Origin: Phytophthora colocasiae
Taxonomy: Eukaryota > Oomycota > Peronosporomycetes > Peronosporales > Peronosporaceae
Assembly (NCBI GenBank): GCA_018806915.1
Contig: JAGKQI010000094.1
Coordinates: 1,178,001-1,242,000, forward strand
Direction: 5' to 3'
Length of the DNA stretch: 64,000 nt
The notes beneath the pieces are model-generated. The model saw only the letters and a list, made by a program, of their open reading frames with translations, was not told the origin of the DNA and did no database searches. Positions 55,977 to 64,000 of this stretch are shown here, piece by piece. The position numbers and the translations under genes were made by a program. How positions within the stretch are numbered: position 1 is the stretch's first letter; each line of letters starts with the position of its first letter.

Positions 55977-58900
55977 CAACCCTATATATATGTTTCAGCC
56001 GATACACGTGTATCGGCGGGGTCCGGGGGTCCCCCTCAACCGGTTTTGCCCCTCTGTCGGGGGTCCCCTTTGCCCTGTATCGTGGGGTCCCCCAACCCAA
56101 AGTTAACAGTTTTGGGCACCTCGATATCACTAGTTTGGGGTTTTGAACTCCTTCGCCAGACAGAAGAAGCTCAGGAGGGCCAAGTTGGTGCAAAATTCGC
56201 GCGAAAAAAAAACAGCCACTCGTAAGATATCGATGTCTACATGGTTCACTATGAGAATGGACATAGAAGGGCGTGTATACACGCAATAACCAATCAGCGA
56301 TTAGATTGTAATACTGCAGCAACTACAGACCTGGCGGGCCTGAAATTTCGCAAGGGTGTCTGTTTGACCATACCGAATCCGACTACAAACCACAGACAGC
56401 CGTTTTATGTCAAGTTCGTAGCCAATCAGCGGATAGAAGCAGCCTGCAACAACATTACAGTGGCTACTAGTACACTCACGGATAGAAAGCACGACACGGA
56501 ATACACGCAGCATACATGCTCGGTTTCGTGCTGCAAACAGGTGGTATACGTATATACATAGTCGGTGCACATCCTAGAAGCGGAAAAGTGTGTCGTTTGT
56601 TTCCTCCCACGTGCGTGTTCGCGTGCATTGTATACGCCATCTTTACATAGACGGGGCGGAATGGTTGTGCACATACATGACCCGCCACCGGTACCACTCG
56701 ACGCGCCTTGATCCGTAGATACGATTTGCGCCGCGACTTGCCCGCTACCGCCAACTACAACGCACACAGTCTCGTCTCAAAGTTTGTCCTCCGGCCCCAC
56801 GATCCGGCGCAACCCTATATATATGTTTCAGCCGATACACGTGTATCGGCGGGGTCCGGGGGTCCCCCTCAACCGGTTTGGGGTCCCCTTTGCCCTGTAT
56901 CGTGGGGTCCCCCAACCCAAAGTTAACAGTTTTGGGCACCTCGATATCACTAGTTTGGGGTTTTGAACTCCTTCGCCAGACAGAAGAAGCTCAGGAGAGG
57001 CCAAGTTGGTGCAAAATTCGCGCGAAAAAAACAGCCACTCGTAAGATATCGATGTCTACATGGTTCACTATGAGAATGGACATAGAAGGGCGTGTATACA
57101 CGCAATAACCAATCAGCGATTAGATTGTAATACTGCAGCAACTACAGACCTGGCGGGCCTGAAATTTCGCAAGGGTGTCTGTTTGACCATACCGAATCCG
57201 ACTACAAACCACAGACAGCCGTTTTATGTCAAGTTCGTAGCCAATCAGCGGATAGAAGCAGCCTGCAACAACATTACAGTGGCTACTAGTACACTCACGG
57301 ATAGAAAGCACGACACGGAATACACGCAGCATACATGCTCGGTTTCGTGCTGCAAACAGGTGGTATACGTATATACATAGTCGGTGCACATCCTAGAAGC
57401 GGAAAAGTGTGTCGTTTGTTTCCTCCCACGTGCGTGTTCGCGTGCATTGTATACGCCATCTTTACATAGACGGGGCGGAATGGTTGTGCACATACATGAC
57501 CCGCCACCGGTACCACTCGACGCGCCTTGATCCGTAGATACGATTTGCGCCGCGACTTGCCCGCTACCGCCAACTACAACGCACACAGTCTCGTCTCAAA
57601 GTTTGTCCTCCGGCCCCACGATCCGGCGCAACCCTATATATATGTTTCAGCCGATACACGTGTATCGGCGGGGTCCGGGGTCCCTCAACCGGTTTTGCCC
57701 CTCTGTCGGGGGTCCCCTTTGCCCTGTATCGTGGGGTCCCCCAACCCAAAGTTAACAGTTTTGGGCACCTCGATATCACTAGTTTGGGGTTTTGAACTCC
57801 TTCGCCAGACAGAAGAAGCTCAGGAGGGCCAAGTTGGTGCAAAAAAGTTGGTGCAAAATTCGCGCGAAAAAAAAACAGCCACTCGTAAGATATCGATGTC
57901 TACATGGTTTTACTATGAGAATGGACATAGAAGGGCGTGTATACACGCAATAACCAATCAGCGATTAGATTGTAATACTGCAGCAACTACAGACCTGGCG
58001 GGCCTGAAATTTCGCAAGGGTGTCTGTTTGACCATACCGAATCCGACTACAAACCACAGACAGCCGTTTTATGTCAAGTTCGTAGCCAATCAGCGGATAG
58101 AAGCAGCCTGCAACAACATTACAGTGGCTACTAGTACACTCACGGATAGAAAGCACGACACGGAATACACGCAGCATACATGCTCGGTTTCGTGCTGCAA
58201 ACAGGTGGTATACGTATATACATAGTCGGTGCACATCCTAGAAGCGGAAAAGTGTGTCGTTTGTTTCCTCCCACGTGCGTGTTCGCGTGCATTGTATACG
58301 CCATCTTTACATAGACGGGGCGGAATGGTTGTGCACATACATGACCCGCCACCGGTACCACTCGACGCGCCTTGATCCGTAGATACGATTTGCGCCGCGA
58401 CTTGCCCGCTACCGCCAACTACAACGCACACAGTCTCGTCTCAAAGTTTGTCCTCCGGCCCCACGATCCGGCGCAACCCTATATATATGTTTCAGCCGAT
58501 ACACGTGTATCGGCGGGGTCTCTGTCGGGGGTCCCCTTTGCCCTGTATCGTGGGGTCCCCCAACCCAAAGTTAACAGTTTTGGGCACCTCGATATCACTA
58601 GTTTGGGGTTTTGAACTCCTTCGCCAGACAGAAGAAGCTCAGGAGGGCCAAGTTGGTGCAAAATTCGCGCGAAAAACAAACAGCCACTCGTAAGATGTCG
58701 ATGTCTACATGGTTCACTATGAGAATGGACATAGAAGGGCGTGTATACACGCAATAACCTATCAGCGATTAGATTGTAATACTGCAGCAACTACAGACCT
58801 GGCGGGCCTGAAATTTCGCAAGGGTGTCTGTTTGACCATACCGAATCCGACTACAAACCACAGACAGCCGTTTTATGTCAAGTTCGTAGCCAATCAGCGG

Positions 58901-61900
58901 ATAGAAGCAGCCTGCAACAACATTACAGTGGCTACTAGTACACTCACGGATAGAAAGCACGACACGGAATACACGCAGCATACATGCTCGGTTTCGTGCT
59001 GCAAACAGGTGGTATACGTATATACATAGTCGGTGCACATCCTAGAAGCGGAAAAGTGTGTCGTTTGTTTCCTCCCACGTGCGTGTTCGCGTGCATTGTA
59101 TACGCCATCTTTACATAGACGGGGCGGAATGGTTGTGCACATACATGACCCGCCACCGGTACCACTCGACGCGCCTTGATCCGTAGATACGATTTGCGCC
59201 GCGACTTGCCCGCTACCGCCAACTACAACGCACACAGTCTCGTCTCAAAGTTTGTCCTCCGGCCCCACGATCCGGCGCAACCCTATATATATGTTTCAGC
59301 CGATACACGTGTATCGGCGGGGTCCGGGGGTCCCCCTCAACCGGTTTTGCCCCTCTGTCGGGGGTCCCCTTTGCCCTGTATCGTGGGGTCCCCCAACCCA
59401 AAGTTAACAGTTTTGGGCACCTCGATATCACTAGTTTGGGGTTTTGAACTCCTTCGCCAGACAGAAGAAGCTCAGGAGGGCCAAGTTGGTGCAAAATTCG
59501 CGCGAAAAAAAAACAGCCACTCGTAAGATGTCGATGTCTACATCGTTCACTATGAGAATGGACATAGAAGGGCGTGTATACACGCAATAACCAATCAGCG
59601 ATTAGATTGTAATACTGCAGCAACTACAGACCTGGCGGGCCTGAAATTTCGCAAGGGTGTCTGTTTGACCATACCGAATCCGACTACAAACCACAGACAG
59701 CCGTTTTATGTCAAGTTCGTAGCCAATCAGCGGATAGAAGCAGCCTGCAACAACATTACAGTGGCTACTAGTACACTCACGGATAGAAAGCACGACACGG
59801 AATACACGCAGCATACATGCTCGGTTTCGTGCTGCAAACAGATGGTATACGTATATACATAGTCGGTGCACATCCTAGAAGCGGAAAAGTGTGTCGTTTG
59901 TTTCCTCCCACGTGCGTGTTCGCGTGCATTGTATACGCCATCTTTACATAGACGGGGCGGAATGGTTGTGCACATACATGACCCGCCACCGGTACCACTC
60001 GACGCGCCTTGATCCGTAGATACGATTTGCGCCGCGACTTGCCCGCTACCGCCAACTACAACGCACACAGTCTCGTCTCAAAGTTTGTCCTCCGGCCCCA
60101 CGATCCGGCGCAACCCTATATATATGTTTCAGCCGATACACGTGTATCGGCGGGGTCCGGGGGTCCCCCTCAACCGGTTTTGCCCCTCTGTCGGGGGTCC
60201 CCTTTGCCCTGTATCGTGGGGTCCCCCAACCCAAAGTTAACAGTTTTGGGCACCTCGATATCACTAGTTTGGGGTTTTGAACTCCTTCGCCAGACAGAAG
60301 AAGCTCAGGAGGGCCAAGTTGGTGCAAAATTCGCGCGAAAAAAAAACAGCCACTCGTAAGATATCGATGTCTACATGGTTCACTATGAGAATGGACATAG
60401 AAGGGCGTGTATACACGCAATAACCAATCAGCGATTAGATTGTAATACTGCAGCAACTACAGACCTGGCGGGCCTGAAATTTCGCAAGGGTGTCTGTTAA
60501 TCCGACTACAAACCACAGACAGCCGTTTTATGTCAAGTTCGTAGCCAATCAGCGGATAGAAGCAGCCTGCAACAACATTACAGTGGCTACTAGTACACTC
60601 ACGGATAGAAAGCACGACACGGAATACACGCAGCATACATGCTCGGTTTCGTGCTGCAAACAGATGGTATATGTATATACATAGTCGGTGCACATCCTAG
60701 AAGCGGAAAAGTGTGTCGTTTGTTTCCTCCCACGTGCGTGTTCGCGTGCATTGTATACGCCATCTTTACATAGACGGGGCGGAATGGTTGTGCACATACA
60801 TGACCCGCCACCGGTACCACTCGACGCGCCTTGATCCGTAGATACGATTTGCGCCGCGACTTGCCCGCTACCGCCAACTACAACGCACACAGTCTCGTCT
60901 CAAAGTTTGTCCTCCGGCCCCACGATCCGGCGCAACCCTATATATATGTTTCAGCCGATACACGTGTATCGGCGGGGTCGAGTCCCCCTCAACCGGTTTT
61001 GCCCCTCTGTCAGGGTCCCCTTTGCCCTGTATCGTGGGGTCCCCAACCCAAAGTTAACAGTTTTGGGCACCTCGATATCACTAGTTTGGGGTTTTGAACT
61101 CCTTCGCCAGACAGAAGAAGCTCAGGAGGGCCAAGTTGGTGCAAAATTCGCGCGAAAAAAAAAACAGCCACTCGTAAGATATCGATGTCTACATGGTTCA
61201 CTATGAGAATGGACATAGAAGGGCGTGTATACACGCAATAACCAATCAGCGATTAGATTGTAATACTGCAGCAACTACAGACCTGGCGGGCCTGAAATTT
61301 CGCAAGGGTGTCTGTTTGACCATACCGAATCCGACTACAAACCACAGACAGCCGTTTTATGTCAAGTTCGTAGCCAATCAGCGGATAGAAGCAGCCTGCA
61401 ACAACATTACAGTGGCTACTAGTACACTCACGGATAGAAAGCACGACACGGAATACACGCAGCATACATGCTCGGTTTCGTGCTGCAAACAGGTGGTATA
61501 CGTATATACATAGTCGGTGCACATCCTAGAAGCGGAAAAGTGTGTCGTTTGTTTCTTCCCACGTGCGTGTTCGCGTGCATTGTATACGCCATCTTTACAT
61601 AGACGGGGCGGAATGGTTGTGCACATACATGACCCGCCACCGGTACCACTCGACGCGCCTTGATCCGTAGATACGATTTGCGCCGCGACTTGCCCGCTAC
61701 CGCCAACTACAACGCACACAGTCTCGTCTCAAAGTTTGTCCTCCGGCCCCACGATCCGGCGCAACCCTATATATATGTTTCAGCCGATACACGTGTATCG
61801 GCGGGGTCCGGGGGTCCCCCTCAACCGGTTTGCCCCTCTGTCAGGGTCCCCTTTGCCCTGTATCGTGGGGTCCCCCAACCCAAAGTTAACAGTTTTGGGC

Positions 61901-64000
61901 ACCTCGATATCACTAGTTTGGGGTTTTGAACTCCTTCGCCAGACAGAAGAAGCTCAGGAGGGCCAAGTTGGTGCAAAATTCGCGCGAAAAAAAAAACAGC
62001 CACTCGTAAGATATCGATGTCTACATGGTTCACTATGAGAATGGACATAGAAGGGCGTGTATACACGCAATAACCAATCAGCGATTAGATTGTAATACTG
62101 CAGCAACTACAGACCTGGCGGGCCTGAAATTTCGCAAGGGTGTCTGTTAATCCGACTACAAACCACAGACAGCCGTTTTATGTCAAGTTCGTAGCCAATC
62201 AGCGGATAGAAGCAGCCTGCAACAACATTACAGTGGCTACTAGTACACTCACGGATAGAAAGCACGACACGGAATACACGCAGCATACATGCTCGGTTTC
62301 GTGCTGCAAACAGGTGGTATACGTATATACATAGTCGGTGCACATCCTAGAAGCGGAAAAGTGTGTCGTTTGTTTCCTCCCACGTGCGTGTTCGCGTGCA
62401 TTGTATACGCCATCTTTACATAGACGGGGCGGAATGGTTGTGCACATACATGACCCGCCACCGGTACCACTCGACGCGCCTTGATCCGTAGATACGATTT
62501 GCGCCGCGACTTGCCCGCTACCGCCAACTACAACGCACACAGTCTCGTCTCAAAGTTTGTCCTCCGGCCCCACGATCCGGCGCAACCCTATATATATGTT
62601 TCAGCCGATACACGTGTATCGGCGGGGTCGAGGGTCCCCTCAGCCGGTTTTGCCCCTCTGTCAGGGTCCCCTTTGCCCTGTATCGTGGGGTCCCCAACCC
62701 AAAGTTAACAGTTTTGGGCACCTCGATATCACTAGTTTGGGGTTTTGAACTCCTTCGCCAGACAGAAGAAGCTCAGGAGGGCCAAGTTGGTGCAAAATTC
62801 GCGCGAAAAAAAACAGCCACTCGTAAGATATCGATGTCTACATGGTTCACTATGAGAATGGACATAGAAGGGCGTGTATACACGCAATAACCAATCAGCG
62901 ATTAGATTGTAATACTGCAGCAACTACAGACCTGGCGGGCCTGAAATTTCGCAAGGGTGTCTGTTTGACCATACCGAATCCGACTACAAACCACAGACAG
63001 CCGTTTTATGTCAAGTTCGTAGCCAATCAGCGGATAGAAGCAGCCTGCAACAACATTACAGTGGCTACTAGTACACTCACGGATAGAAAGCACGACACGG
63101 AATACACGCAGCATACATGCTCGGTTTCGTGCTGCAAACAGGTGGTATACGTATATACATAGTCGGTGCACATCCTAGAAGCGGAAAAGTGTGTCGTTTG
63201 TTTCCTCCCACGTGCGTGTTCGCGTGCATTGTATACGCCATCTTTACATAGACGGGGCGGAATGGTTGTGCACATACATGACCCGCCACCGGTACCACTC
63301 GACGCGCCTTGATCCGTAGATACGATTTGCGCCGCGACTTGCCCGCTACCGCCAACTACAACGCACACAGTCTCGTCTCAAAGTTTGTCCTCCGGCCCCA
63401 CGATCCGGCGCAACCCTATATATATGTTTCAGCCGATACACGTGTATCGGCGGGGTCCGAGGTCCCCTCAACCGGTTTTGCCCCTCTGTCGGGGTCCCCT
63501 TTGCCCTGTATCGTGGGGTCCCCAACCCAAAGTTAACAGTTTTGGGCACCTCGATATCACTAGTTTGGGGTTTTGAACTCCTTCGCCAGACAGAAGAAGC
63601 TCAGGAGGGCCAAGTTGGTGCAAAATTCGCGCGAAAAAAAAAACAGCCACTCGTAAGATATCGATGTCTACATGGTTCACTATGAGAATGGACATAGAAG
63701 GGCGTGTATACACGCAATAACCAATCAGCGATTAGATTGTAATACTGCAGCAACTACAGACCTGGCGGGCCTGAAATTTCGCAAGGGTGTCTGTTTGACC
63801 ATACCGAATCCGACTACAAACCACAGACAGCCGTTTTATGTCAAGTTCGTAGCCAATCAGCGGATAGAAGCAGCCTGCAACAACATTGCAGTGGCTACTA
63901 GTACACTCGCGGATAGAAAGCACGACACGGAATACACGCAGCATACATGCTCGGTTTCGTGCTGCAAACAGGTGGTATACGTATATACATAGTCGGTGCA
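55977..64000 (+). repeat. Satellite array, ten copies of a roughly 830-bp unit
   Basis: Units start at GCAACCCTATATATATG. The perfect palindrome GCCGATACACGTGTATCGGC marks each at 55998, 56831, 57650, 58495, 59299, 60132, 60954, 61783, 62604 and 63432, giving periods of 804-845 bp; the tenth is cut by the window end. Units are almost identical except in a GC block with two or three GGGGTCCCC palindromes, whose length varies. Other constant parts are an A-run, a 14-bp palindrome GCGTGTATACACGC, two CCAATCAGCG boxes and a GGTATACGTATATACA stretch. The frames of 106, 113, 92 and 89 codons are broken in some copies (11-nt deletion in units 6 and 8, altered start in 3 and 5), so I treat the unit as non-coding. 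Confidence 0.93.

Noticed and set aside
56241..56561. 106-aa ORF repeated in the satellite
   Set aside because: It loses its start in some units and is frameshifted by an 11-nt deletion in two. Its apparent conservation follows from overall unit identity, and the overlapping minus-strand ORFs are equally conserved.
55977..64000. CRISPR array or bacterial repeat
   Set aside because: Repeats are 830 bp and directly adjacent without unique spacers; the window is eukaryotic.
1..64000. tRNA or rRNA genes
   Set aside because: No cloverleaf-like or rRNA-core sequence was noticed on reading; a tRNA/rRNA scan would be needed to exclude small ones.

Overview
The window is eukaryotic DNA, most likely from an oomycete, with Phytophthora or another Peronosporales genus the best guess. 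Support comes from short GT-AG introns (54 to 135 nt), a Ty3/Gypsy integrase with a chromodomain that looks like Peronosporales elements, Helitron, piggyBac and PIF/Harbinger transposons, and an ABCA-type transporter remnant. The assignment rests on recognising protein families by eye; no search was run. Almost nothing here is ordinary host gene space. It is nested and tandemly amplified mobile DNA.

Layout. (1) 1-22877: a head-to-tail array of a 1.60-kb piece of a Helitron Rep gene on the minus strand. It has 13 complete units and one unit cut by the window edge. Each unit carries the Helitron-like N-terminal domain with its HUH (His-Ala-His) motif but no visible catalytic tyrosines or helicase. 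One unit (18823-21271) keeps an extra 847 bp encoding a DUF6570-like domain. The original 5' end of the coding region lies at 22878-22949. (2) 23070-24470: a small unrecognised or kinase-like fragment, then a three-exon gene with one internal stop. (3) 25860-28060: a decayed piggyBac transposase. (4) 28220-38584: Ty3/Gypsy LTR-gag DNA, with three near-identical 1.99-kb tandem LTR-gag units, a diverged relative carrying more of gag, a GA microsatellite, a fold-back and an inverted LTR. (5) 38585-45060: the C-terminal half of a Gypsy pol (integrase plus chromodomain), followed by a convergent antisense reading frame and a possible 3' LTR. (6) 45073-46480: a broken ABCA transporter fragment that stops where the retroelement begins. 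(7) 47488-48946: a decayed C2H2 zinc-finger gene. (8) 49208-51233: a complete PIF/Harbinger element with TIRs, an intact DDE transposase and a SANT-like second ORF. (9) 51600-55192: a complete TTAA-flanked piggyBac whose five-exon transposase reads open for 893 codons. (10) 55977-64000: about ten tandem copies of a roughly 830-bp satellite rich in perfect palindromes.

The most unusual points are these. The Helitron Rep array has in-frame unit junctions. The 17-19-bp palindrome in the piggyBac termini recurs inside three of the four introns of its own transposase and forms two of their 3' splice sites. The Gypsy element carries an antisense ORF. The 830-bp satellite is packed with palindromes. 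Many unit-to-unit differences in the Helitron array are single-base homopolymer indels, so some frameshifts may be residual long-read assembly errors.
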